A DNA stretch of 64,000 nt from Microplitis mediator (GCF_029852145.1 NC_079976.1:7750001-7814000), one strand, 5' to 3'. Shown: positions 34,681-46,204, counted from the stretch's first letter. A program made the numbers and translations. Notes: a model not told the origin generated them from the sequence alone.

Positions 34681-35237
34681 GGGGAAGTCTACGGTTTCCG
34701 TGGCGCCACCAAATGATCGCGAATTCTTGTAGAACTTGATAAAATAAAACTTTTTTTCAAATAGCTATAGGGTAGAGGTACCGTTTTTGGTCACTTTAGA
34801 GCTAGTTTTGGACACTTAATAAATTCAAATAAAATAATCTGTAAAAGACCCAATAACATAACCAATTTTTTAAATATGTCGAAAGATACTTCTATCCCAC
34901 TACGAAAATGAAAATTTTATTTTCCACTTTTTCATTAATTAAAATAAAGGATTAAATGTCCAAAAATGGAGCAGTGGCCACAAATGGTACCTCTACCCTA
35001 ACTTATTCGAAAATGGACTATTTCAGACTTTTTTTTTTCAAAATTTTCGTCTTCAAATGCACTTTTCGGAAAAAAATACAAAAAAATTATAGATATTTAA
35101 ATCTATTAAATATTTTAGTTTTTTGAAAAAACTAAGCGAGATATCGAAAAATTTTATTCTTTAAGAAAGTCTTCTTTCATCGAGTTCTATAAGAAATCAC
35201 GGTCATTTAGCGGCGCCACGAAAACCGTAGAATCCCC
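34681..35237. mobile_element. Long-TIR element (GGGGAAGTCTACGGTTTCCG), interrupted
   Basis: The left arm, starting GGGGAAGTCTACGGTTTCCG and containing TGGCGCCACC and GTAGAACTTGATAAAA, is mirrored by TTTCATCGAGTTCTATAAG and GCGGCGCCACGAAAACC at the right, ending AGAATCCCC. The inverted repeats exceed 70 bp with substitutions. The AGGGTAGAGG element is inserted between the arms at 34768-35000. Confidence 0.8.
34768..35000. mobile_element. TAGGGTAGAGGTACC MITE, copy A
   Basis: The ends TAGGGTAGAGGTACCGTTTT and ATGGTACCTCTACCCTA are inverted repeats with GGTCAC / GTGGCCAC just inside. 233 bp. A second copy lies at 56604-56833. The TA-rich surroundings prevent a firm target duplication call. Confidence 0.8.
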
Positions 35238-35244
35238 AAAATTT

Positions 35245-35407
35245 TGAATGATGAAATGAAAACAAAAATTTTCTTAGGACTGGAAAAAATGTCTTAGCGC
35301 ATTAAATTTTCCCCGCCCCAAAGAAATTTTTGTTTCAAATTATGATACAGGAAATTTCTTAGGACGGGTCAAAATATTTTGGGTCAAGAAATCCTTTTTT
35401 TTTTGTG
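35245..35407. mobile_element. Truncated CACAG-type MITE (family 2)
   Basis: AAAACAAAAATTTTCTTAGG and GGTCAAGAAATCCTTTTTTT match the inner arms of the element at 61346-61586. The left CACAG end is missing next to the right end of the 34681-35237 element. Confidence 0.55.
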
Positions 35408-36430
35408 GACTATAGATAAGTGTTGACTGATGAATTTTTTTTTGAAAAATTTTTTAGAGTTAAATCTAAGCCGATAAAAGCTTTGAGGTGCCCGTCATAC
35501 CCCCTCCACCATTGTGTAAAATATTATTCAAATAAAATATATTTGCTATCGCAATTAGAATAAAATGGTGTAAAAAACACAAAAATTTTTCGCACTATTA
35601 ATAAATTTACTCTAATGACTAAAAAAAAAAATTAGAAAAAAAGTTAATTGCGGGTATTATATTAAATTTTTTTAATGAACTAGAGTACATGAAATTTAAA
35701 ATGAATTCCATTTTTTTCGTTAAAAATACTTTATAGATATTAGCTTCCATATAATATATAGTTAAATTTAAAAATAAATATTCGTAAAAAAATCATAATA
35801 AATTTAAATTACACTGATTAATAATTTGAGTAGAAAAAATATAAAAATTGTAATGCGAATCTAAAATGGCACTGTAATAATCTGAAAAATCAATAGCATA
35901 ATTAAAAATTTTTAGCATGACAATTAATGAGCAAACTAAAATATTATACGATGTAAAATAATAGTATATTTTATTTGCATTTATAATAGCATTAAAATAT
36001 GGCAAAGTTATGGATAATAAATGAGATAGAACAATCGATGTAGTATCTGAGTGATATCATGCGGACCCTGATTCTCTTTCTACCCCATTATTCCTTCCGC
36101 ATCCCTATCGAAAATAGGTCCATACATATGCACACATATATTGACCACACACGAAATGGCCCTGCCATTAAATATCCCTATTGCGTTTATCATGTCGAGT
36201 TTATGTTTATGTTTATGGCTACTGCGTGGACGCAAGCATAACTGCTAAATCTAATGTATTTAATTTTTTTTTCTTTTATATGCTTTCAATGTAATTCTCT
36301 ACCTTTATTTTATTACTGTTTTTATTATGATTATTTATTTATTTATTTATTTTTTTTTTTTACGATATCGACTTGCAATAAAACTGAATAAATTTAAAAT
36401 GTATGTTTGTTTAAATATATATACATATGT
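35408..36430. other. AT-rich gene-free stretch
   Basis: No gene, RNA or element end recognised. A small mixed block at 36060-36240 precedes A/T-rich DNA. Confidence 0.4.
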
Positions 36431-37115
36431 ATATAAGGGAACTCGGGGCAAGATGAAATACTATTATTGACAGTAAAAAAAATGGGGTAAGATGAGGGGG
36501 ATTTCAAATTTTGAAAAACAATAATTTTTTTTTTGTAACCCATTTTACCTCATGGTCAATTTTTTTTCAGATCTTGTGAAAAAAATTCAATATTTGAAGA
36601 AAAAAAAATTAGTGAAAATTTTAAATTGGCCGCGATTTCCGGACTGATCAATTTACCCCATTTTTTTCAAAAAATTGTAACAAAGTAATTTGAAAAAATA
36701 ATTTTGTCTCCTATCACCTACTAAATATATGATCTCATTTCATGAAGGTTTCTCTATATAAGGAAACCTGGGGTAAGATGAGATACTATTTTTGACAGTA
36801 AAAAAAATGGGGTAAGATGAGGGAGATTTCAAATTTTGAAAAACAATAATTTTTTTTCAATACAATATTTTTTTTTTGTAACCCATTTTACCTCATAGTC
36901 AATTTTTTTTCAGATCTTGTGAAAACAATTCAATATTTGAAAATAAAAAAAATTAATTGAGAATTTTAAATTGGCCGCAATTTCTGGACTGATCAATTTA
37001 TCCCATTTTTTTCAAAAAATTGTAACTGAGTAATTTAAAAAAAAAAATTTGTCTCCTGACAAATACTTGACACCTACTAAATATATGATCTCATTTCATG
37101 GAGGTTTCTCTATAT
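36431..37115. repeat. Tandem duplication of a family 6-like unit
   Basis: Copy 1 starts ATATAAGGGAACTCGGGGCA at 36431 and copy 2 starts ATATAAGGAAACCTGGGGTA at 36755. Both continue with GACAGTAAAAAAAATGGGGT, AACCCATTTTACCTCAT and CAATTTATCCCATTTTTTTC. Divergence is low, except for small insertions in copy 2. The GGGGTAAGATGAG motif relates it to family 6. Confidence 0.85.
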
Positions 37116-37119
37116 ATGT

Positions 37120-38098
37120 ATACATACATTTAAATTTATAAAGTTATATATGTATGAATATGATGATGGTGATGACGATAACAATTGTTTTAAATTCATT
37201 GTATTGTTTCAATTACTTTTGAAATTGAGGATTTGGTTTTTATCGAGTACTCATCATTTCAATATTCCCACGAGATTATTATATATAATACGATTGTATC
37301 AATTAATAATACAATAGGATTCATTATAGTATAAAATTAATTATAAATTTAATAAATTTACTCCATAACCGAATTTTTTTTTAAACTTTACATCAACAAA
37401 AAAATTATAAACATGTAATTTTAATTATTCTTTCGCTTGAAATATTTCAATTCGCTTTGAAAAAAAAAAAATAAAAAATGAAGAGAATTTTTCGATTAAT
37501 GACGATTGAAATAGAAACAATAGAATAACAAATGAAAAAAAAAAAAATGTTTTATTCAAAAAGAGAGGATGAGATATTGAAGATATTGAGGATCTCATAT
37601 TTTTTTTTTTTAAATGACAGTAGAATCAATAACGCCTGCAGTCATTTCGAGAGTCATCGAGGCAGTACACACTCGCATACACTTTTTATCCTTTATTTTT
37701 AGTTTTACTGAAGATGGCAAAATACTTGATGGAGATCATACAAAAAAAATACAAAACAAAATGTATCGTCCATGTTCATATATATATATTTTTTTTTTTT
37801 CTACATTTTTATTCCCCATAAGAGTGAATGATTTTCCGCAACAGGACGATGTGAGTTTACCTCTTACTCCTTGTAGATACATTCAGTATCCACGTGGACT
37901 TACAACAATGACAAACCGTGAAACAATACCGGGTACCACTGGAAAAATTCCGAAAAAATGGGAATAATAAAAAGTGGAAACTACTACATGCGACATTGCT
38001 AGTGGCGAATGTAAAATAAATATCTCCAAGGTAGAGAAGGGAGAGGGGGAGGGAAAGAGGGTACGAGTAGGGGACACGCATGTGAGCATAAAAAGGAT
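37120..38098. other. Gene-free stretch leading to a candidate promoter
   Basis: AT-rich DNA to about 37610, then mixed composition. The plus frame at 37614-37967 (117 codons) is interrupted by a translated TA tract and shows no domain; it is not called a gene. A purine-rich segment starts near 38030. Confidence 0.35.
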
Positions 38099-38314
38099 GG
38101 GCAGGCAGGGGTGGGGGAGGGGGGTATAAAAAAATGTAAAAGCCTCGGCTGAAGCGTGCGGCGCTTTCATCAGAGACAATACGCGACGATGAATGCCTAT
38201 TTTATTTATCTGTAACAGGCGTTCCATAAAGCAAATAACACACAAGTGTAACGAGAAAAAAATATTCGGCTACGTCGTCGTCGTTGTCGTCATTTCGTGT
38301 GTGCACAGGCACAG
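38099..38314 (+). promoter_or_regulatory. Candidate promoter with G-quadruplex motif, TATA box and first non-coding exon
   Basis: Four G runs (38099-38101, 38108-38111, 38113-38117, 38119-38124) with loops of 6, 1 and 1 bases satisfy the G3+N1-7 quadruplex pattern. TATAAAA follows directly at 38125-38131. About 30 bp later a CpG-containing stretch begins, including repeated CGTCGTCGTCG words, and it ends at ACAG|GTAGGT (38314|38315), a near-ideal splice donor. The only upstream ATG (38189) opens an 8-codon frame, so the exon would be untranslated. No acceptor or coding exon can be linked to it from this window. Confidence 0.3.
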
Positions 38315-39472
38315 GTAGGTACCATTTTTTTAAAACGCCAATCTATTATTATTTTATTTTATTTTTAGCTTTTTTACATACAATTCAATTTTTTTTCCTT
38401 TTTTTCAACAATTTCATTTTTTTGCACCACAGTGACAAGTTAACGCAGTGCTCGGTATATATATGCATGTATGTACACTTTATATTTTTTTGTTACATGA
38501 AATTTTTCGCTTTATTCTCAGAATTTTCAACATTTATTCTCTCTACCCTACTGTACTCATCAAATTGCAAACGATACGAAAAATAAAAGAAAATTTTTTT
38601 TTATACGCGATTCAATGGATCAGACAATTCGTCGGTATGTTCTGATATTTTGCCAAAAATAAAATTTGTTTGTTGATTTTTTTCATTTTTTGTTTCAGAA
38701 ACAAGAGAATTTTAGAGAAATTTCAAACATATGACCTCAATAAATTTTTATTGCAGTGTAAATTTATTATCAAACAAAAAAAAATCTGTAGCAAATTAAA
38801 TATCGCGGAAATTTTGTCAATTGAAGTTAAAAAAAAAAAAAAAACAGCTGGTAGATATAAAAAGGTTTAGAAATTTTTTGATACTTGAGAAAGTGTTGGC
38901 AATTGAGATAAAACGGAATGTGAAAAAAAAAGTGAAAGAAAGTAAGATAAAATAAATGTATGAGAAAAGGACAAAGGTAAAAAGAACATGAGTAGCCTGG
39001 CGTGCCAGAGGTGTATGCCAAAAACTATAACCTGTTGCATATACGCCGGCACGAATCCCGAAAAACGCCCCTAGCTTCGTCCCGTTCCCTCACACTCACT
39101 CACTCTATCTCACTTTTCACGCCACCCCAAACCAGTAGATCGTATACTATTGAGCGTGTCATACTGCGATTCTACGAATATTGGTCGGAAAATTGTGAAA
39201 AAAGTATATTTTTAAAATAAAAAATATACTATATGGGTATATAGACATCCAAGACCGTAATATCGATTTATTTTATACCTTTTATTTCACACATAAAAAT
39301 AAATGTTACATTTACTATGTTTAAAATAGTTTTGTAAATGTAAGTCTGTTGATAAACTGAACCACTTGTCTTTAATTGACTATAGAACAGCTTAAGTGAT
39401 AGAGCCAGAGTTTAGCCCGACGTAATAGGTGAATGACCGTCTTACTCAATGTCTTTTTTTTTATTTATACTA

Positions 39473-39512
<40 letters not shown>

Positions 39513-39631
39513 GCTGCTATCCCTACTACTACTGTTGCTATTGCTCCTGCTACTACAAGTTCTGTAACAGAATTCACTTGGGGGAAAATTTAGTTGCTCG
39601 ACTGACTGGATTCCATATAAATATGTATAGA
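38315..39631. other. Gene-free stretch, possible start of a long intron
   Basis: T-rich runs just after the donor-like site at 38315, then a mixed block at 38980-39190. A (CTA)n tract lies at 39475-39511 and continues imperfectly to 39557. Open frames are short and of low complexity. Confidence 0.35.
39475..39557. repeat. (CTA)n microsatellite
   Basis: Perfect CTA repeats to 39511, followed by imperfect CTG/CTA units. Confidence 0.95.
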
Positions 39632-40396
39632 TAAGGAGGGTGGGTTAAAGAAAACCGGGTGGACAAAACGGACCCCAAAAATTTGGTGAAATAAAAATTT
39701 TTTTTAAGATTGATCTAAATGGTAATTGACGACTTTTGTCATCATTTCTGCACGATTTGAGTACCCGATTTTTAGGAAATTTTAGTTTATTAAATAATTT
39801 TTTAAGTGGAAATCCATTTTTTTTTCAGAAAATTTTCGTATCATTAAAACTTATTATTTGGAAAATAAACTTGAAGAAATGTTAAGCTTTGAAACTGAAA
39901 ATCAAAATAGATTATAGTAATCACAAATAAGTTCGATAGAGTCATCATGAACATTCGCCCACTCATTACAACTTTGGGACTGATTTTATAAAAGTTCTTC
40001 GAAGTAAAAGACCTAGTACCCGATCAGGGAACTAGTACTCGATCACTCCATGTATTTGTATATCTATATTTAGTAAATACATGGAGTAAATACTAGTTCA
40101 CTTATCGGGTACTGAGTCTCGTACCTTATCTTCAATAATTTTTTTTTCAACACTTTCATTTACTAACAGTATTGCAAACTTCTTTTTTCACTCGAATAAG
40201 ATACAAAAAATTTCATTAGTCATTTTTTAAAATAAAAATAAAAAAGTTTTTTTACTTTTTTTAGGGGGTGTTCCGTTTTTCCCGCCCAAAAAAAAAATTT
40301 TTTCTACAACTGAAAGTTTGATTCAATTCGCGGATTTGAATCCACGAAAATCAATTATTTCCTTAGTGATCCCGTTTTACCCACCCGTCCCCTATA
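39632..40396. mobile_element. Family 6 foldback (GGAGGGTGGG...CCCACCCGTCC)
   Basis: GGGTGGACAAAACGGACC near the left is inverted as GATCCCGTTTTACCCACCCG near the right. An inner palindrome at 40008-40126 is described separately. A GGGTGTTCCGTTTTTCCCGC motif at about 40266 repeats the terminal word. Confidence 0.6.
40008..40126. mobile_element. Small foldback nested in family 6
   Basis: CTAGTACCCGATCAGGGAAC and ACTCCATGTATTT (left) are mirrored by AAATACATGGAGT and GTTCACTTATCGGGTACTGA (right) around a 12-bp loop. About 119 bp. Confidence 0.6.
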
Positions 40397-41249
40397 TATA
40401 TATGTTTATATAGATATATATATATAAATTAATTTAAGCATTTTAAATCTCATTTGCAGTGTGAATGACACGCATTGCTCAACACGAATGTATCTGTCAT
40501 CCGGTGTGGATTATTCGTGCTTTATTTTCCTCAACGTTTCTCATATGTATTTTTTATGAAATCATTGTTTCGTATGACAATGAACCGGGATGAGGTGCTC
40601 ACAATGACTGGATCGGTAGTCGTTGGTAGTTGTAGATGACGGCGGGTAACAGAGAAAGAAATAAAGAAATGGGGGGAAAAAAAATATAAAAAAGAGAGAG
40701 AGAGAGAAGAAAGACATTGGCATGTCTGCGACCACGAGGATATTTCTACTGAGAGGGCTTGTGTTCGTCAACAGAAAAAAAAGCACAGAGAAGAGAGAAG
40801 AGAGGGCCGTTCGAAATCCTTTCTTCGTTTCGTATTCCGTTTCTGTGTTCTAACGCTCGTTCACTTCGAACCCTTTTGTTGATGACTGTCGATGAAACGA
40901 TGACATATTTTTCCGGTTTTTCACTCGCGGCATGGCCTCAGGCCTTATTCACGCAACTTTTTTTTCTTTTTTCATACTCTGTACTATTTTTTTTTCCGCA
41001 TCTCTTTATTCTCTTGTAATGACTCTTCCGTCTCTTTTGCTCACTGGTACCAATTTTACGCCGTCATGATTTACATCATTTTACTCAAGATGAATAAAAA
41101 AATTATTTTGTTTCAGTTTTTTTTTTTCATCTCTAACTTCTCTGTATTGTTTAACTTAACGATGATGTGGAAACATTTAAATATTATGTCAGAATTTGTT
41201 CTTTCTTTCATTTACTTTTGAACGATAGAACCTAGTTTATTTGTTCAAA
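40397..41249. other. GC-richer unique island, no gene
   Basis: 40550-41060 is mixed to GC-richer with a GA run (40695-40712). Plus and minus frames (40759-41019, 40562-40786) lack domains. Confidence 0.35.
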
Positions 41250-41810
41250 GAGAGTGGGAAGGGGCAAAACGAGCTTTTTGAAAAAAACCCAAGTGTGAAA
41301 TTTTTTCACTAATTCTGCTTTTGTAATCTCCAAGTAACGATTTAGTATCGATATGACTCAGTCATAAAAAAATCAAAATTTCGGATAGAATCGGTCCCGT
41401 AGTGAATTTTGAAAATTTTATTATTTTTATCTGAATATAGTTTCCTTTAGTTGAGCAAAGTGAACTTATCTCGAAAATTAAACTTTTTAAATTTGATCTG
41501 AAAATTGAATCGATTTTTTTCTCATGGTAAAAATAATCATGCCATGAAATTATGCATTAAAAAATCCAATTGTGAAAAAAAAATTAATCGATCTGAATAT
41601 TTTTTTAAAAATATTAATTGTCGAAATTTTGACTAAATTGCTTTTGATAAAAATTTTTAGAACTAATTTCTGATTTTAAAAATTACTTTCAGAAATTTTG
41701 CATGGCCCAAATTACCCCTTTTTGTATCGCTATTCAGGGTCCATTTTGTCTTTAGAATTTTAATTTACAAAAAATTTAACTGGGCTCATTTTGCCCCCAC
41801 CTCCTCTTTT
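41250..41810. mobile_element. Family 6 foldback (GGGGCAAAACGAGC arm)
   Basis: GAGTGGGAAGGGGCAAAACG at the left and GGCTCATTTTGCCCCCACCT at the right are inverted repeats. The AT-rich body has several TTTTAACTAAA-like words and no coding content. Confidence 0.65.
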
Positions 41811-41823
41811 CTATGCTGATAAT

Positions 41824-42248
41824 GAGGGACAAGATTTTTGCCTTAATTTTGAAATGAATGGTTCAAATGTTTGATATTCCGGCGAAAATATCGGTCTTAT
41901 AAAAAAAAGTTTTCAAACAAAAGTTGTAGGAAATTCAATGTTCTAAAAAAATGTCCCCTATGACTTTTTTATTCGACCAATATTTTCACCGTAATTCCAA
42001 AATTAAGATTCATAATGAATGATTCAAATTTTTGTTAATTATGAAAATCTTAATTTTGAAATTACAGCTTCCTTATTAATCCTAAAGAAAAATTATAGGA
42101 GACAATTTTTTTAGAAAATTGAATTTCGAATAACTTTTATTTGAAAAATTTTTCTATACGACCAATATTTTTGCTGTGATATCAAAAAGTTGACATCATT
42201 GGTTATTAATTGTCATATTTTTTAATTAAGGAAAAAATCCTAGCCTTA
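41824..42248. mobile_element. hAT-like MITE, copy A
   Basis: GAGGGACAAGATTTTTGCC at the left and AAAAAATCCTAGCCTTA at the right are inverted ends. Flanked by CTGATAAT (41816-41823 and 42249-42256), a perfect 8-bp duplication as hAT elements make. The arms contain ACGACCAATATTTTTGC-type inverted words. Closely similar to 51173-51594. Confidence 0.85.
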
Positions 42249-42256
42249 CTGATAAT

Positions 42257-42704
42257 TTATACCTTATAAAGTTTTTTAACGACATATTTATTTAATTAAA
42301 ATAAATGAAATTAATTAAAATTTTTAAAGTTCAAAGATCATTCATTTTACGAGTGACATTAAATTTATATTATTTTAATGTTTATACATATAAAATATCT
42401 ATAGCTGGATAAATTTATTCACGCGCTCAAAATAAAAAAAAAAATCAAACACATAAATATATATTTATATTTTTTTGTTAAACTACGCGATAAAAAATTA
42501 ATTATAAGCTAAAAAACTGTATATAAAAATAATAAAAGAGCAAAATAAAATTTATAAACAAAACATCACGAGTAATAAAAAAAAAAAATTAACGTTTAAT
42601 TTGTTTATGTATTTTTTAATGAGAATAGTTCGAATGCATTTAATGCAATATAATGAAAAAAAAAGAATGACGATGAAATAAACAGCGTTGAATCCAATCA
42701 AGTG
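42257..42704. other. AT-rich gene-free stretch
   Basis: Only A/T-rich DNA with no recognised feature. Confidence 0.4.
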
Positions 42705-43309
42705 CACTGAGAGAAAAGTGCTTAGTAACCTGAACTATTCAGCGACAGATATAAAAATATAGTCTCCCTAACCAATTTTTATTGTTACTGGAACTATATA
42801 CTAGTGTGAATCAGCACGAAAAAATAGTTACATTAACTAAATTTAAGAAACTATTTTTGCCTCATTATGGTCACTACAAAACTTCAATCTTTATAAATCA
42901 AGGCTTGGTAGTGAACACAATATTACCTTTATCATTGGGTCGATTAACATAATATAGATACAGTAACTATGTTAGCTTAGTGACTGTGTGATAGTTGGTA
43001 GAAATAATTTTAATAGTTGACTCAACTAAGAGTTTAGTCGTCGTCTCATAGAACTGCATTTATTTAGTTTCTTTTACTACTGATAAAAGTATCAACCGTA
43101 CTATTTCATCTTAGTTGTCTAAACAATCAATTTCCAGTTAATTTAATAATTATAGAATATTTCTGCTGACTAATAATCAACTGTAAAAAAAAATTCAAGG
43201 GGAATATAGTTATGGATACCATTAATATTTAGTTTCCCTGGCTATAAATTCCGATCCTAATGCCAAAAGTGCGTACTGCAAAATATACGCCTTATTGGGT
43301 CTGCTGAGC

Positions 43310-43478
43310 CAAAGAAGCGTATCAAACATTTTTTTTGCTTATCAATTCCGAATTGTTAAAAATGTGAAGATCGATTAAAAAAGTGAAAAAAAATTTTTTT
43401 TTATACCAAAAGGGCGTGTAAAAATTTTTTGTTGTCAATCAATTCGGAATTATTTATTAAAATGAAAATCAATCAAGA
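43310..43478. repeat. Direct repeat inside the nested segment
   Basis: CCAAAGAAGCGTATCAAAC...CAATTCCGAATTGTTAAAAA (from 43310) is echoed by CCAAAAGGGCGTGTAAAAA...CAATTCGGAATTATTTATT (from 43408) in the same orientation, diverged. Confidence 0.5.
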
Positions 43479-43480
43479 TG

Positions 43481-44001
43481 ATATATATCTTTTCTCCCAA
43501 TAAATTTTCCTTTTAGCTTAAACAACTTTTTTTTTTTTTTTTTTTTGGCTGAAGCATACAAAAATTCTCGCGTTAAAAAAATAGTAATTATTCTGACAAA
43601 ATTTATTTTCTTCAAACTAAAAAATGCAATTGTTACTAAAAACTAACATATCTTGCTACAAAAAATATCTCCTATATTGAGAAATTAAAACTCTTTAAAT
43701 AAGTAAAAATTTTTCGATTTAAGCGTGGGAATATGTTGACTTGAAAAAAAATATTTCGATTCGAGATAAAAATTCAAGATAAATTTTTACTTGTTACAGA
43801 AGTTTTTATTTCTTAATATTAGATATTTTTTTGAAGTAAGATGTCTTAGTTTTTTGTAGCAATCTGCACTTTTTTGTTTAAAGAAAATAAAATTTCTCTC
43901 AATGAGTACTATTATTTAGCGGAAGAACTTTTCATGCTCCAACCAAAACAGAATAGTTGCTTAAACTAAGGGATAAATTTCTTGGGAGAAAAGATATATA
44001 T
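43481..44001. mobile_element. 521-bp long hairpin element nested in the 2.1-kb element
   Basis: ATATATATCTTTTCTCCCAA at the left and TTGGGAGAAAAGATATATAT at the right are perfect inverse complements. Inner arm words also pair: TTTAGCTTAAACAACT with AGTTGCTTAAACTAAGG, and GAAATTAAAACTCTTTAAAT-type sequence with AAGTTTTTATTTCTTAATAT. Most of its length could fold on itself. Confidence 0.8.
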
Positions 44002-44110
44002 GGAGGAGAGGGAAGTCATCAGAGCAAGGCAACAGCATTGGGAGTAGTTCGGTGCTCGCCACTAGATCGCGCCCACTTTTTGTAGTGTCCCGGGTAAGAA
44101 ACTTATTTCA
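44002..44110. other. GC-rich block with a CTCF-like motif
   Basis: An unusually GC-rich segment in AT-rich surroundings. CCACTAGATCGCGCC at 44059-44073 differs at one position from the CTCF core CCACTAGATGGCGC. Whether it belongs to the nested element's end is not clear. Confidence 0.3.
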
Positions 44111-44853
44111 GAAGTATTATATTCCAAGCTTGAGAACAATTCTGGCATTAGTACTTCTCTGTTATTTGACAGAGTGACTAGTATCATTTTTGATTGTAAT
44201 ATAGTATGTGCTAAATTACATCATGACATTAATGTTTAACATTAATGTTTCCTAAAATAATTTTTGTAATAATCGAAAAACATCAAGTACATTTAATGTA
44301 ATAGAAAAAAAATTTTCTGTATTTATCACATAAATGTTGGCTATTAAAGAAAAAAGAAATCAGTAACAATAAAACAAAATTTGCACTACAGATCGCTAAA
44401 TAATTTTGTTTCTTGCAATACTAAATTATGGCAATGGTAACTATGAATGTTTAGTTACAATAAGTCAAATTAGTACATTCGCAGAAAGTTCGATTTTCTA
44501 GTGTGTACATCTAGACACAAATACTTATTGCTACTATTATAAATGATCTGAAGAACTAAGTGTACATTATTAACATCACAATAATCTTATTATTTATTAG
44601 ACTAAGAATAAATTGCTTGCTACAATATAAATTATAGTTACGTTAACTTTAAACTGATAGTAATAAAAACTTTCCCTAAACTAGTTATGTTCATTATTGC
44701 TATCTTAGTATATGTAACTAAAAATAGTAAGAACGACTATGTAGTCGTAGAGCACTTTACTGTGGCGTATTAGTTACTGAAACTGACTTCAATAGCTGAG
44801 TCGTCTGTGAACTACGATTCCTTAGTTCAGAAAACCGTTTTTTTCTCTCAGTG

Positions 44854-45302
44854 TGAGAGTCATAAATTTACATTAGGCCATGGACGTAGACATACTAATG
44901 ATAAATATGAAATTGCGAGTGTGTAAAAAAAATAAAATAAAATAATGAAAAAAAAAAAAAATAATAATAAATATATATATAAGATACAAAGCATTATTAG
45001 TCTTGTTCTCCCATCTTGTTCTAATTTACGCTGCATATGACGTTGGTACAATAATTGCATTGTCAGTTGTAAAACATATTATAAAAAGTGTGTTAAAACA
45101 ACACATTTGCTTACATTAACACAATATTTGTACTAAGGATGATTTAATATATTCAAATATTAAAACTATAAAATTTATTCTATTGATATGAACATGGAGT
45201 AAAAAATTTAAGTATTTTATTTTCTTAATTAGGTTATAATTACTTATTCAAGTGATGTTGAAACACTAGAAAAATTTTCAAGAATTTAATACTCAGTTTT
45301 AT
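44854..45302. other. AT-rich gene-free stretch
   Basis: No recognised feature; A/T tracts at 44930-44980. Confidence 0.4.
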
Positions 45303-45700
45303 ATGGGTGGGGTAAGACGGTCATTCTATAAATGCTTCCCTTAGAAAAATGATTGATAAAATTTTGTTTGACGTTTTCATATTTCTAAAGGCTAAATAGT
45401 GGATGAGAAAATTCACTGACTGGGGCAAGTTGGACCCAAGACAAAAATTTTAAAAAATTTAACCTGTACAATTTGTGCCGTATAAAATTAACTGAGTGTT
45501 TAGAGAAACTCCAAAATGTCAGAAGACTTCTTGATGATGACAATAAAATCCTTAAGGAGACCCCCTCCCCCCTCTCTAATTTATAAATAGGTCTTTTTTT
45601 AAGAGAAAAAACTGTTTGGATCGTCATTGATATTTGATATATGTTAATATATATATAGAACTTGACTAGTAAGGAAAACTTTAAAATCAACAGTCAAATT
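45303..45700. mobile_element. Family 6-related element, sister of 16120-16565
   Basis: ATGGGTGGGGTAAGACGGTC at the left and an internal CTGGGGCAAGTTGGACCC match the element at 16120. The right end is not resolved. The minus frame at 45385-45690 reads through it and is not called. Confidence 0.45.
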
Positions 45701-46204
45701 TTCAAAATTGATGTGAAAATTGCCGCTTTTTTTCTAGTATCAAAAGATCTGAACTATACAAAAATTACTACATCGTGTAGGAAAATATTATCTGAGTAGA
45801 TTCTATTAATTTTAGTTTTTAACTTTTGCGAATTTATTTCAGTAAGTAATAAATTATTGACTCATATTTCTGGTAAAGAAAAATATTTAATCGATATTTA
45901 TATTTTTTAATTAAAAACTATAAACATATATATGCAATTAATAAATTAAAATAGATGTATATATTTTTATAGCATTTATACTAAAATTGTTAACCATATG
46001 AAACATATTGAAACAGAGAATTGGTCCGGCAGAGGCAGATGCGTCTGATGATATATTAACGCCAACTGTGCGCCCGATACTGTATACCAAATAAATTATA
46101 GAATTATTGTTTTATCGGGGTTACGCCTCACCAAACTATATATTATATGTATAAACGAAAATCGACAAACCATTACGCTACTTTAAATGGAAGGTAAAAC
46201 ACAA

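Larger units (their letters stand above)
42705..44853. mobile_element. 2.1-kb CACTGAGAGAAAA-ended element with nested insertions
   Basis: The termini CACTGAGAGAAAA and TTTTTTTCTCTCAGTG are inverted and lie between TG dinucleotides. Both outer parts use the words TAGTTAC, AGTGACT and TAGTCGTCG. The middle (about 43190-44110) is foreign: a direct repeat, a 521-bp hairpin and a GC-rich block. No transposase frame is seen. Confidence 0.6.

Noticed and set aside
37614..37967. 117-codon plus-strand open frame upstream of the candidate promoter
   Set aside because: Includes a translated TA/T tract and no domain; position before a TATA box does not support it as that gene's coding part.
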